Positions 1 to 7,216 of a stretch of 12,799 nt of DNA are shown one piece after another. Position 1 is the stretch's first letter. Every line of letters starts with the position of its first letter. The DNA comes from an uncultured Oscillochloris sp. (GTDB lineage Bacteria > Chloroflexota > Chloroflexia > Chloroflexales > Chloroflexaceae): NCBI GenBank assembly GCA_903877945.1, contig CAIRFY010000063.1, forward strand, positions 1 to 12,799, given 5' to 3'. Both the position numbers and the translations under genes were made by a program. Under the pieces are notes generated by a model. The model had not been told where the DNA came from. It saw nothing but the letters and a program-made list of their open reading frames with translations, and ran no database searches.

Positions 1-105
1 CTCACCCCCTGCCCCTCTCCCTCACGGGGAGAGGGGAGATTCTTCATCAGGATGCGCTCGGCTCCCCCTCTCCCGTTCAGGGAGAGGGGGCTGGGGGGTG
101 AGGGC
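1..105. repeat. Composite palindromic repeat (two G/C-strand-biased hairpins in inverted arrangement)
   Basis: Two hairpins lie next to each other. The first pairs CCCCTCTCCC (12-21) with GGGAGAGGGG (27-36). The second pairs CCCCCTCTCCC (64-74) with GGGAGAGGGGG (80-90) around the loop GTTCA. The outer parts, CTCACCCCCTG at 1-11 and CTGGGGGGTGAGGG at 91-104, are near reverse complements, so the unit is one large imperfect inverted repeat with a roughly 27-nt spacer (37-63). The same family recurs at 10352-10404 and 12773-12799. The left edge is cut by the window. It resembles REP/MITE-like palindromes; the mobilising enzyme is not in the window. Confidence 0.8.
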
Positions 106-324
106 TGCCCGGCGACCACACGACTTTGCACATGCCCTGCTGGGTGTAATCCCACGCACGCATCGAATGGACACCATGCGCTACAATGATCGGAGGGTGG
201 CTCGTCCACGAAGAAGAGGATGTGCATGGATTCAGACGATCCGGTGAGGCTGACCACCGTTTAGTGTACACCGACCAATCGAGAACGTAGGGCTATTCCA
301 GATTGGGCCACTACCGAGGCACTT
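106..324. other. Gene-free leader of the histidine kinase gene
   Basis: I see no convincing gene here. A TACAAT hexamer at 182-187 could be a -10 element, but the best -35-like hexamer nearby (TGGACA, 168-173) is only 8 bp upstream, so I do not call a promoter. An 8-bp palindrome GTGTACAC lies at 264-271. A modest ribosome binding site GAGG (316-319) sits 5 nt before the kinase ATG at 325. Confidence 0.5.
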
Positions 325-3300
325 ATGAGTAATATCACCGATCCAGACCAGCAGGTGGACGAGCAGCGCCGCCTTCGCATGCATCGTAGCCAGATTTTGC
401 TCACGTCAATCCCCGATCTCATCTTCCGCCTAAGCCGCGAGGGCGTGATTCTGGACTACGCGGCACCGGAGATCCAGTCTTTGTACGCCCCTCCCGACGC
501 CTTCATCGGCCAACATATTTCGGCGGTGCTCCCTCCGCATGTCTGTACGCTGGCCCTGGAGGCTCTCCAGGCAGCATTTGTGACCGGCAGGCTCCAGACG
601 TTTGAGTATCCGCTCATGATGGGCGGCGAGGAGCGATCCTACGAGGCCCGCGTGGACACGCAGGCCAGCACGGACGAGGCGGTGGTGATCGTCCGCGAAA
701 TCACCGAGCGCACGCGGGCCGAACGTGAGCGTCAGGCGCTGCTTGAGATTATGCAGGGCGCGGCGGCCAGTTTGGAGATCCACACCTTCCTGAAGCTGGT
801 GCAGCAGGCTCTGGCGCGGGTCATCGCCGCAGAGAATATGTTCGTCCGGCTGCTCGATCCACGGACGGGCGTCGTTGACGATATCTACACGGTGGACACG
901 CACGGCCTATCGCTCGTCCCGTCCCTGATGGCGCACAGCCGTGCCGCCTACGTCTGCCGTGTCGGCCACGCCGTGATCTTCACCCCCGAGTCGTTTGAGG
1001 AACTGCGGCTACGCGGCGAGGTGGATGGCGGGGTCACGCCGCCGGCCTCCTGGCTGGGCATCCCCCTTGCCATCGGCGAGCGCATCATCGGCGTCCTGGC
1101 GGTCTTTGACTACACGACGCACGACCGCTACGCGGAGCGGCACAAGACCTTCCTGGGCTCAGTCGCCGCGCAGGTGGCCCTGGCCATCGAGCGCCGCAAG
1201 ACCGAGGATGCCCTGCGCGAGAACGAGGCCCGCCTTGAGGAGGCCCAGCACATCGCCCATCTCGGCGTGTACGAGATCGATCTGCGCAAAAACCGCGTGA
1301 GTGGCTCGGCTGAGGCATGCCGCATCTTCGGCGTCAGTCCGGACACCTTCCCCATCACCTACGAGGCGTTTCTAGCAATCATCCACCCCGATGACCGCGC
1401 ATCGCTCGTCCAGACCCACCGCGAGTGCGTCGCAGCCCACCGGCCCTTCGACATGGAGTACCGGCTTCTCCTGCCCCATAGACAGGTGAAGTACATTCAC
1501 GCCCGCGCCCTCGCCTCCTACGACGATGACGGTCGCCCCACGTGCTCGCTCGGCACGGTGCAGGACGTCTCCGATGCCAGGCGCTCCACCGAGGAGATCA
1601 CCCGCCTCTCACGTGTCGTCGAGCAGATGGAGGATCTGGTCGTCATCACCGACGTGAGCGGAGAAATCCAGTACGTGAACCCGGCCTTCGAGCGCCAGTT
1701 TGGCTACAGCAGGGCCGAGGCGCTCGGCAAGACACCACGGATCCTCAAGTCGGGGTTCGAGAGCGCGGAGTTCTACGAGCGCCTCTGGGCGACCATCCTG
1801 CGCGGCGAGTCGTTCCACGCCGAGATCTGCAACCGGCGCAAAGATGGCTTGCTGATCTACGAGGATAAGACGATCACGCCGATCCGCGATGAGCGCGGCG
1901 TCATCACCCACTTTGTCGCCACCGGCAAGGATGTCACCGCCCGCAAGCAGATGGAACACGATCTGAAGGAACGGCTCAAGGAACTGACCTGCCTGCGTCA
2001 GGTGCAGCGCATGTTGGAGACGGCCCCCCCTCGGGAGGATCTCTGCCGGCAGGTTGTGGCCTATCTGGTGCCGGCGATGCAATTCCCTGAGAAGGCGGTC
2101 ACGACCCTTGAGCTAGACGGACAGCGCTACCGCTCGGGACCCAACGAAGCGCCCCTGCTGCACGGGCTGTCGGCACCCATCATGGCCGGTGGTGCGATCT
2201 GTGGGCATCTGTCCGTCACGTACACCGACGATAGCCCCTTCATCATCCCGGAGGAGCAGAACCTGCTCGACGGCATCACCCACTCGCTCGGCCTCTGGTT
2301 TGAGCGCCAGCAGGCGGAGGATGATCTCATCAAGGAGCGCAACTCTCTGGCGCGCCGGGTTGACGAGCGCACGGCCGACCTCAGCCGCACCAACATGGAG
2401 CTGGCGCGGGCGGTGCGGGCCAAGGATGAATTTCTGGCCAACATGAGCCACGAGCTGCGCACCCCCCTCAACGCTATCCTGGGCCTGAGCGAGAGTCTCC
2501 AGGAGCAGTACCGTGGCCCGATCAACGAGCGCCAGCGGGATATGATCGGCCATATCGAGACCAGCGGTCGCCATCTGCTCACGCTGATCAACGACATCCT
2601 CGATCTATCCAAGGTGGAGGCCGGTCGCATGGAGATGCGGCGCGAGGTCGTCGCGATCTCCGAGATATGCGAGGCCAGCATGCTCTTTGTGAAGGAGCAG
2701 GCGCTCAAGAAGCAGCTCAAGCTGGCTTTCCGGCTGGACGACCAGATGGCGAGGGTGGAGGTTGACCCAAAGCGCCTCAAGCAGATCCTGGTAAACCTGC
2801 TCACCAACGCGGTCAAGTTCACCGAGCCGGGAGGCCGGGTCAGCCTGGATGTCACCGTTGACGACGAGGAGGGCGTGGTTCGTTTCATCGTGCAGGACAG
2901 CGGCATCGGCATCGCGCTTGAGGGTCTCGCCCAGCTTTTCCAGCCCTTCGTTCAGCTCGACTCCCGCCTGAACCGCCAGCACGAGGGCACCGGGCTGGGA
3001 CTGGCGCTGGTGCGCCGCCTGACCGAACTGCACGGCGGCAGCGTCACGGTGGAGAGCGAACTGGGCAAAGGCAGCCGCTTCATCATTAGCGTGCCCTACA
3101 CCCCTTCTACGCTGCTGGACGTGAAGGGTGTCACCGCGCCGACTAGTAACGCCAGCGCACTCCGCTCGGCGCTGGTCATCGAAGACTCGGGCATCGCCAG
3201 CGAGCAGATTACGCGCTATCTGCAGGAGCTTCACATCCACGCGACGGTCTATGGGCAGGGAGAGGGCGCCCTGGAGCGGATCTCTGCCCTCCAGCCCGAT

Positions 3301-3954
3301 GTGATCTTCCTGGATCTCCAGATCCCGGGCCTGTCGGGATGGGAGGTACTGACTCGTCTCAAGACCACCTCCGAGCTACAGGGCATCCCGGTGATCATCA
3401 TATCGGTGGTGGACGAACACGAGAAGGGGCTGGCGGCCGGTGCTGCGGAGTATCTCCTCAAGCCGATCTCGCGTGACGATCTGCGGCGGGCGCTGGCCGT
3501 GGCTGCGGCGGATCAAGATGCCCCCCACGAGGCGGCGATCATTGCGCCGCAGAACCTGCCGCCGACCGTCGCCGATGCGCGCATCCTGCTGGCTGAGGAC
3601 AACGAGATCAATATCATCGCCGTCGGCGACTATTTGCAGGATCGGGGCTATCACCTGACGGTCGCACGTAATGGGCGCGAGGCTCTGGACATGGCTGAGG
3701 AGGTTCGCCCGGATCTCATCCTGATGGACATCCAGATGCCAGAGATTGACGGGTTAGCGGCCACTCGCCGACTACGGGCCATGCCCGCGTTCGCGGCTAC
3801 GCCGATCATCGCGCTGACCGCCCTGGCTATGCCTGGGGACCGCGAGCGCTGCCTGGAGGCCGGCGCGAACGAGTATCTGACCAAGCCCGTTAGTCTGAAG
3901 GGCTTGATGGAGGTGATTCAGCAGTTGGTGGGTCGGCCCACCAGTCATTTGTGA
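325..3954 (+). CDS. Soluble hybrid sensor histidine kinase with PAS, GAF, HisKA, HATPase and two receiver domains
   Basis: A 1209-residue signalling kinase. From the N-terminus I read: PAS (about 22-128), GAF (136-290), PAS of the PAS_3 type (300-420), a third PAS (425-545), a weaker GAF-like domain (548-662), a coiled-coil linker (662-700), the dimerisation/phosphotransfer domain (700-765), the ATP-binding domain (810-925) and two receiver domains (948-1060 and 1086-1202). The H-box is FLANMSHELRTPL with His709. The ATP lid and binding motifs include NLLTNAVKFT (824-833), DSGIGI (858-863) and GTGLGLALV (888-896). Phosphoacceptors are Asp997 (FLDLQIPG) and Asp1135 (LMDIQMPE), with the conserved lysines at 1046 and 1187. 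No signal peptide or membrane segment is visible, so it should act in the cytoplasm on an internal or diffusible cue. It has no Hpt or DNA-binding domain, and no partner regulator is encoded here. The input signal is unknown. Confidence 0.93.
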   Translation: MSNITDPDQQVDEQRRLRMHRSQILLTSIPDLIFRLSREGVILDYAAPEIQSLYAPPDAFIGQHISAVLPPHVCTLALEALQAAFVTGRLQTFEYPLMMGGEERSYEARVDTQASTDEAVVIVREITERTRAERERQALLEIMQGAAASLEIHTFLKLVQQALARVIAAENMFVRLLDPRTGVVDDIYTVDTHGLSLVPSLMAHSRAAYVCRVGHAVIFTPESFEELRLRGEVDGGVTPPASWLGIPLAIGERIIGVLAVFDYTTHDRYAERHKTFLGSVAAQVALAIERRKTEDALRENEARLEEAQHIAHLGVYEIDLRKNRVSGSAEACRIFGVSPDTFPITYEAFLAIIHPDDRASLVQTHRECVAAHRPFDMEYRLLLPHRQVKYIHARALASYDDDGRPTCSLGTVQDVSDARRSTEEITRLSRVVEQMEDLVVITDVSGEIQYVNPAFERQFGYSRAEALGKTPRILKSGFESAEFYERLWATILRGESFHAEICNRRKDGLLIYEDKTITPIRDERGVITHFVATGKDVTARKQMEHDLKERLKELTCLRQVQRMLETAPPREDLCRQVVAYLVPAMQFPEKAVTTLELDGQRYRSGPNEAPLLHGLSAPIMAGGAICGHLSVTYTDDSPFIIPEEQNLLDGITHSLGLWFERQQAEDDLIKERNSLARRVDERTADLSRTNMELARAVRAKDEFLANMSHELRTPLNAILGLSESLQEQYRGPINERQRDMIGHIETSGRHLLTLINDILDLSKVEAGRMEMRREVVAISEICEASMLFVKEQALKKQLKLAFRLDDQMARVEVDPKRLKQILVNLLTNAVKFTEPGGRVSLDVTVDDEEGVVRFIVQDSGIGIALEGLAQLFQPFVQLDSRLNRQHEGTGLGLALVRRLTELHGGSVTVESELGKGSRFIISVPYTPSTLLDVKGVTAPTSNASALRSALVIEDSGIASEQITRYLQELHIHATVYGQGEGALERISALQPDVIFLDLQIPGLSGWEVLTRLKTTSELQGIPVIIISVVDEHEKGLAAGAAEYLLKPISRDDLRRALAVAAADQDAPHEAAIIAPQNLPPTVADARILLAEDNEINIIAVGDYLQDRGYHLTVARNGREALDMAEEVRPDLILMDIQMPEIDGLAATRRLRAMPAFAATPIIALTALAMPGDRERCLEAGANEYLTKPVSLKGLMEVIQQLVGRPTSHL
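3926..3949 (+). terminator. Weak terminator-like hairpin inside the kinase 3' end
   Basis: TGGTGGG (3926-3932) pairs perfectly with CCCACCA (3937-3943) around the loop TCGG, followed by GTCATTT. The stem is strong but the T-run is only three bases and the hairpin lies within the last codons of the kinase, so termination here is doubtful. Confidence 0.25.
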
Positions 3955-4148
3955 GGGCCAAGTATCGTCTATGCTGCAACTCGTCGCTGTCCCTGATTCG
4001 TGCAAGAGTTGTCTCCCAGAGCATCGTCTTTTGTACTATACTGTACCTTACATCCCATCACCGCTCCTGAATAGGTGCACTGCTGCACACATTCTATGTT
4101 GGACGAGGTTTCAGACCAGCGCTCGTCGCGTGATAGTTCTGCGGGGAC

Positions 4149-4177
4149 GCGAGAAGGCGATGGTATCGCCTCCTCGT
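4149..4177 (+). promoter_or_regulatory. Hairpin in the leader upstream of the sugar-binding protein gene
   Basis: The arms 4149-4161 and 4165-4177 pair over 13 positions with one A/C mismatch and one G-T wobble around the triloop GGT. The core AGGCGAT/ATCGCCT is perfect. No T-run follows, so it is not an intrinsic terminator. It could be an operator dyad or an mRNA leader structure. No function can be read from the sequence. Confidence 0.35.
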
Positions 4178-4230
4178 CTCGTTGCCGAACGGTAGCGCCG
4201 ATCTGAACCATGTCTTGGCGAGAAAGGAGA

Positions 4231-4258
4231 TTGAGCCTAGCCAAATTCTTCGTACAAC
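4231..4258 (+). promoter_or_regulatory. Weak sigma70-like promoter candidate for the sugar transporter operon
   Basis: TTGAGC (4231-4236) and TACAAC (4253-4258) each match four of six consensus bases, with 16-bp spacing. A start near 4265 would give a leader of about 40 nt before the ATG at 4306. Such matches arise often by chance, so this is tentative. Confidence 0.25.
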
Positions 4259-4292
4259 GTGATCGATTCACTGTGGAATTATCCCATTGTCT

Positions 4293-4298
4293 AGGAGG
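4293..4298 (+). promoter_or_regulatory. Ribosome binding site that fixes the binding-protein start
   Basis: A full AGGAGG lies 7 nt before ATG 4306. It selects this start over the in-frame upstream ATG at 4210, and translation from 4306 immediately gives a canonical lipoprotein signal peptide. Confidence 0.9.
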
Positions 4299-4305
4299 AC
4301 ATGTC

Positions 4306-5556
4306 ATGCGGTTCAAAGGCGCTGTACTCACGCTGCTGGCTTTGATCACCTCGTCTATTCTCGCTGCCTGCGGTAGCACCCCGACTGCTGTCCCGACTGC
4401 TGCCCCGACTGCTGCGGCGACCGCCGCCACCCCTGCTGCGACGACCGCTGCGACGACCGCCGCCGCCCCTGCTGCGACGACCGCTGCGACGACCGCTGCT
4501 GCGACCGCTGCTGCGACGACCGATGCCGCCCCCGCAAACTCCACCCTGGCCGTCGGTATTGTGCTGCCGACCAAGGACGAGCCACGCTGGATCCAGGATG
4601 AGACCCGCTTCAGAGAGGCCCTGACGGCGGCGGGCTACCAGGTCGAGATCCTGTTCAGCCAGGGTGACTCGGCCAAGGAGAAGGCCAACGTCGAGGCTCT
4701 GCTCACCAAGGGCATCAAGGTGCTGATCATCTGCCCGCAGGATGGCACCGCTGCCGCTGCGGCCGCCGATGAGGCCCGCAAGGCCGGGGTCAAGGTCATC
4801 TCCTACGACCGCCTCATCCGCGAGACCGACGCGGTGGACTACTACGTGACCTTCGACAGCCTGGCCGTGGGTGCGAACCAGGCGCAGTACTTGGTGGACA
4901 ACGCCAAGGGCACTGGCAACCCGCTCTACCTCTACGCGGGTGCGGCCAGCGATAACAATGCGTTCCTCTTCTTCGAGGGCGCGTGGAAGGTGCTCCAGCC
5001 CAAGATCGCCGACGGCACGTTCGTGATCAAGAACTCCAAAGAGGCAGATGCCCTGAAGGCCAAGGCTGAACTGACCCGCGAGGAGCAGGTGAAGATCATT
5101 GGACAGGTGACGACGGACTGGAAGTTCGACGTGGCGAAGAAACATGCCGATGGCGACCTGACCAATGCAACGGCGGCGGACAAGGGTACCGTCTTTATCC
5201 TGGCCCCGAATGACGGAACCGCACGGGCGATCGCCGACACGTTTGCAGCGGATAAGGACGTCAAGACCTACTATGTGACCGGGCAGGACGCGGAGAAGGC
5301 GTCGGTGCAGTACATCATCGACGGCAAGCAGTCGATGACCGTGTTCAAGGATGTGCGCGTGGAGGTCAAGGACGCGATTGAGGCTGCCGTGTCCATGCTG
5401 GAGGGCAAAACCCCCACCTCCACGAGTAAGTACAACAACGGCAAGATTGACGTACCGGCCACCCAGTCGCCCGTGATCAGCGTGGACAAGGCCAACGTCA
5501 AGGCCGCCCTGATCGACTCCAACTACTACCAGGCCAGCGATTTCACCGGCCTGTAG
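4306..5556 (+). CDS. chvE: ChvE-family monosaccharide-binding lipoprotein of an ABC importer
   Basis: A 416-residue extracytoplasmic sugar-binding lipoprotein that delivers monosaccharides to the GguAB-type transporter encoded next. The signal peptide ends in a lipobox (ILAAC, Cys22). Residues 24-80 form an Ala/Thr/Pro-only linker with a 12-residue unit repeated exactly (43-54 and 55-66). The type I periplasmic-binding fold follows from about 80. Family landmarks are PTK..RWI (88-96), SYDRLIR (167-172), VDYY.TFD (178-184), SDNNAF (215-220), TGQDAEKASV (325-334), QSMTVFKD (342-349) and the C-terminal DSNYY (404-408). These match ChvE of Agrobacterium and its relatives, which bind sugars such as glucose, galactose, arabinose or xylose. 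The exact substrate cannot be read from sequence. The gene stands first in the operon and is followed by a terminator, which fits high expression of the binding protein. Confidence 0.92.
   Translation: MRFKGAVLTLLALITSSILAACGSTPTAVPTAAPTAAATAATPAATTAATTAAAPAATTAATTAAATAAATTDAAPANSTLAVGIVLPTKDEPRWIQDETRFREALTAAGYQVEILFSQGDSAKEKANVEALLTKGIKVLIICPQDGTAAAAAADEARKAGVKVISYDRLIRETDAVDYYVTFDSLAVGANQAQYLVDNAKGTGNPLYLYAGAASDNNAFLFFEGAWKVLQPKIADGTFVIKNSKEADALKAKAELTREEQVKIIGQVTTDWKFDVAKKHADGDLTNATAADKGTVFILAPNDGTARAIADTFAADKDVKTYYVTGQDAEKASVQYIIDGKQSMTVFKDVRVEVKDAIEAAVSMLEGKTPTSTSKYNNGKIDVPATQSPVISVDKANVKAALIDSNYYQASDFTGL
4432..4503 (+). repeat. 36-bp tandem duplication in the lipoprotein linker
   Basis: Two 36-bp units (4432-4467 and 4468-4503) are identical for their first 29 bases and differ at three wobble positions at the end. 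Both encode the same 12 residues, PAATTAATTAAA. The surrounding DNA is built of GCN and ACN codons, so slippage or unequal crossing over could change linker length without changing the frame. Confidence 0.85.
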
Positions 5557-5567
5557 GAAACCTCTGC

Positions 5568-5611
5568 TTTTTGCGCGGGTTGGGCGGCTTCGCGCCCAGC
5601 CCGCACAAAAA
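5568..5611. promoter_or_regulatory. Long hairpin between binding-protein and ATPase genes
   Basis: The arms 5568-5586 and 5593-5611 pair over 19 positions with one mismatch (C5574/A5605) and one G-T wobble, around the loop GCTTCG. The TTTTT at the left foot pairs with the AAAAA at the right foot, so neither strand has a free T-run and it is not a classic terminator. It starts 12 nt after the stop codon and could protect the 3' end of the binding-protein mRNA. Confidence 0.65.
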
Positions 5612-5621
5612 ACGTATCGTG

Positions 5622-5643
5622 GGGCGGCGAAGCCGCCCTTTTT
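5622..5643 (+). terminator. Intrinsic terminator after the binding-protein gene
   Basis: GGGCGGC (5622-5628) pairs perfectly with GCCGCCC (5632-5638) around the triloop GAA, followed directly by TTTTT (5639-5643). It lies inside the operon, 66 nt after the binding-protein stop and about 40 nt before the ATPase start. It probably reduces ATPase and permease transcription relative to the binding protein. Confidence 0.8.
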
Positions 5644-5684
5644 CCTATCCGTGACATTCGCTGCAAAAAAAAACGAGAGCCGCT

Positions 5685-7205
5685 ATGAGCACTCCGATCT
5701 TGGAGATGAAGGGCATTACCAAGGAATTCCCTGGCGTGAAAGCCTTGAACAATGTCAGCTTTCGCGTTGCCCAGGGTGAGATCCACTGCCTGGTCGGTGA
5801 GAATGGTGCAGGTAAATCGACGCTGATGAAGGTGCTGAGCGGGGTCTATCCCCACGGCACCTACAGCGGGGACATTCTGCTGGGTGGGGCGGTGCAACGC
5901 TACCGGGGCATCCGCGATAGCGAGCATGCGGGGGTGGCGATCATCTACCAGGAACTCGCGCTGATCCCCGAACTGACCGTCTACGAAAACATTTTTCTCG
6001 GCAATGAGATCCGCAACGGCCCGCTAGTGAACTGGAACGAGACGATCAAGCGGGCCGGTGAGATGCTGGACAAGGTGCGGCTCAAGGTCAATCCAGCCGC
6101 AAAGATCAAAGATCTGGGCGTCGGTAAGCAGCAGTTGGTAGAAATTGCCAAGGCCCTGAGCCGTGACATTAAGCTGCTGATCCTCGACGAGCCGACGGCG
6201 GCCTTGAACGAGGACGATAGCGCCAACCTGCTCGATCTGCTGCGCGGCCTGCGCGACCAGGGCGTGACCTGTATTCTGATCTCGCATAAGCTCAAAGAGG
6301 TGATCGAGATCTCGGACTCGGTGACGGTGCTGCGCGACGGGCAGACGATCTGTACGCTGGACGCGCACAAGGGCGAGGTCTCTGAGTCCGCCCTGATCAA
6401 GCACATGGTTGGGCGCGAGATCGACAATATCTACCCGAAGCGCGAGCACAAGGCTCCGGGCGAGGTAGTGCTGGAGGTACGCGACTGGAACGCCTACGAC
6501 CCAGGGCTGGGCCGGACGATCCTGCGCGATGTGAACTTAAATGTGCGCCGGGGCGAGATCGTCGGTGTGGCCGGGCTGATGGGTTCGGGGCGGACTGAGC
6601 TGGCCATGAGTATTTTTGGCAACCCGCTGGGCTACCAGATCAAGGGCGAGTTGCTGGTCAAGGGCAAGCCACAATCGTTCCGGCAGCCGCAGGACGCGAT
6701 CCGCGCTGGGGTGGCCTATGTGACCGAGGATCGCAAAGGCAACGGCCTGATCTTGATCCAGGATGTCAAAGAAAACATTACCCTGGCGAACCTGCATGCA
6801 ATCGCCCATCGTGGCGTGATCGATAGCAACGCCGAGATTAAAATCGCCAACGAGTACAAGGTTTCACTGAACATCAAGACGCCCAGCGTCGAGCAGCGTG
6901 TCTCGAACTTGAGCGGCGGCAACCAGCAGAAGGTCTGCCTGGGCAAGTGGCTCTTTGTGAAGCCCGACCTGCTCATCCTCGATGAACCCACCCGTGGGAT
7001 TGATGTTGGTGCGAAGTTTGAAATCTACACGCTCATGAACAAACTGGTTGATCAAGGTATGAGTATTATTATGATCTCGTCGGAACTTCCCGAAGTGCTG
7101 GGCATGAGCGACCGGGTCTACATCGTTTCTTCTGGTCGAGTTACGGGCGAGTTGCCGATTGGTGAGGCGACACCCGAGAAGGTTATGCAACTCGCGACAA
7201 ACTAG
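5685..7205 (+). CDS. gguA: Monosaccharide ABC importer ATPase with two nucleotide-binding domains (GguA/MmsA type)
   Basis: A 506-residue cytoplasmic ATPase that energises the sugar permease. The N-terminal half has Walker A GENGAGKST (38-46), Q-loop YQEL (88-91), a degenerate signature LGVGKQQ (144-150), Walker B LLILDEP (164-170) and the switch His201. The C-terminal half has an altered Walker A, GLMGSGRTE (297-305) with Arg in place of Lys, a full signature LSGGNQQK (409-416) and Walker B LLILDEPTRGID (429-440). One standard and one altered site is normal for the CUT2 sugar family (RbsA, XylG, MglA). The N-terminal wording, including GVYPHGTYSGDI, is closest in my recollection to GguA. The ATG at 5685 follows a weak GAGAG (5675-5679) after an A9 run, so translation may be modest. 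It ends 11 bp before the permease ATG. NCBI-style names call this family mmsA, a symbol also used for an unrelated dehydrogenase. Confidence 0.93.
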   Translation: MSTPILEMKGITKEFPGVKALNNVSFRVAQGEIHCLVGENGAGKSTLMKVLSGVYPHGTYSGDILLGGAVQRYRGIRDSEHAGVAIIYQELALIPELTVYENIFLGNEIRNGPLVNWNETIKRAGEMLDKVRLKVNPAAKIKDLGVGKQQLVEIAKALSRDIKLLILDEPTAALNEDDSANLLDLLRGLRDQGVTCILISHKLKEVIEISDSVTVLRDGQTICTLDAHKGEVSESALIKHMVGREIDNIYPKREHKAPGEVVLEVRDWNAYDPGLGRTILRDVNLNVRRGEIVGVAGLMGSGRTELAMSIFGNPLGYQIKGELLVKGKPQSFRQPQDAIRAGVAYVTEDRKGNGLILIQDVKENITLANLHAIAHRGVIDSNAEIKIANEYKVSLNIKTPSVEQRVSNLSGGNQQKVCLGKWLFVKPDLLILDEPTRGIDVGAKFEIYTLMNKLVDQGMSIIMISSELPEVLGMSDRVYIVSSGRVTGELPIGEATPEKVMQLATN

Positions 7206-7216
7206 GAGTCTTGGGG

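Larger units (their letters stand above)
3955..4305. other. 351-bp intergenic region upstream of the sugar-binding protein gene
   Basis: No supported gene. It contains a hairpin (4149-4177), a weak promoter candidate (4231-4258) and the Shine-Dalgarno sequence of the next gene. A TATACT hexamer at 4037-4042 within GTAC-N6-GTAC could be another -10, but no -35 at normal spacing accompanies it. Small open frames (3971-4195, and the extension of the next gene to 4210) lack ribosome binding sites and family resemblance. The length and structure suggest that the transporter is transcribed separately from the kinase. Confidence 0.6.

Noticed and set aside
77..271. A 64-codon open frame on the - strand near the left end
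   Set aside because: Its C-terminal part is translated from the palindromic repeat and the rest shows no family resemblance or convincing start.
2127..2912. A 261-codon open frame on the - strand opposite the histidine kinase
   Set aside because: Ser/Arg-rich, no recognisable family, entirely inside a strongly supported gene.
3971..4195. A 74-codon open frame on the + strand after the kinase
   Set aside because: No Shine-Dalgarno sequence, unusual composition for the neighbourhood, and it overlaps the leader hairpin.
4210..4305. N-terminal extension of the sugar-binding protein to ATG 4210
   Set aside because: It would bury the signal peptide behind 32 polar residues; AGGAGG before ATG 4306 gives a proper lipoprotein start.
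4291..5145. A 284-codon open frame on the - strand opposite the sugar-binding protein
   Set aside because: Its Gly/Arg/Ser-rich end is the mirror of the Ala/Thr linker; no domain or start signal is seen.
5568..5611. First hairpin after the binding-protein gene as a bidirectional terminator
   Set aside because: Its T and A runs pair with each other at the base of the stem, and neither strand has an unpaired T-run after the stem; only the second hairpin fits a terminator.
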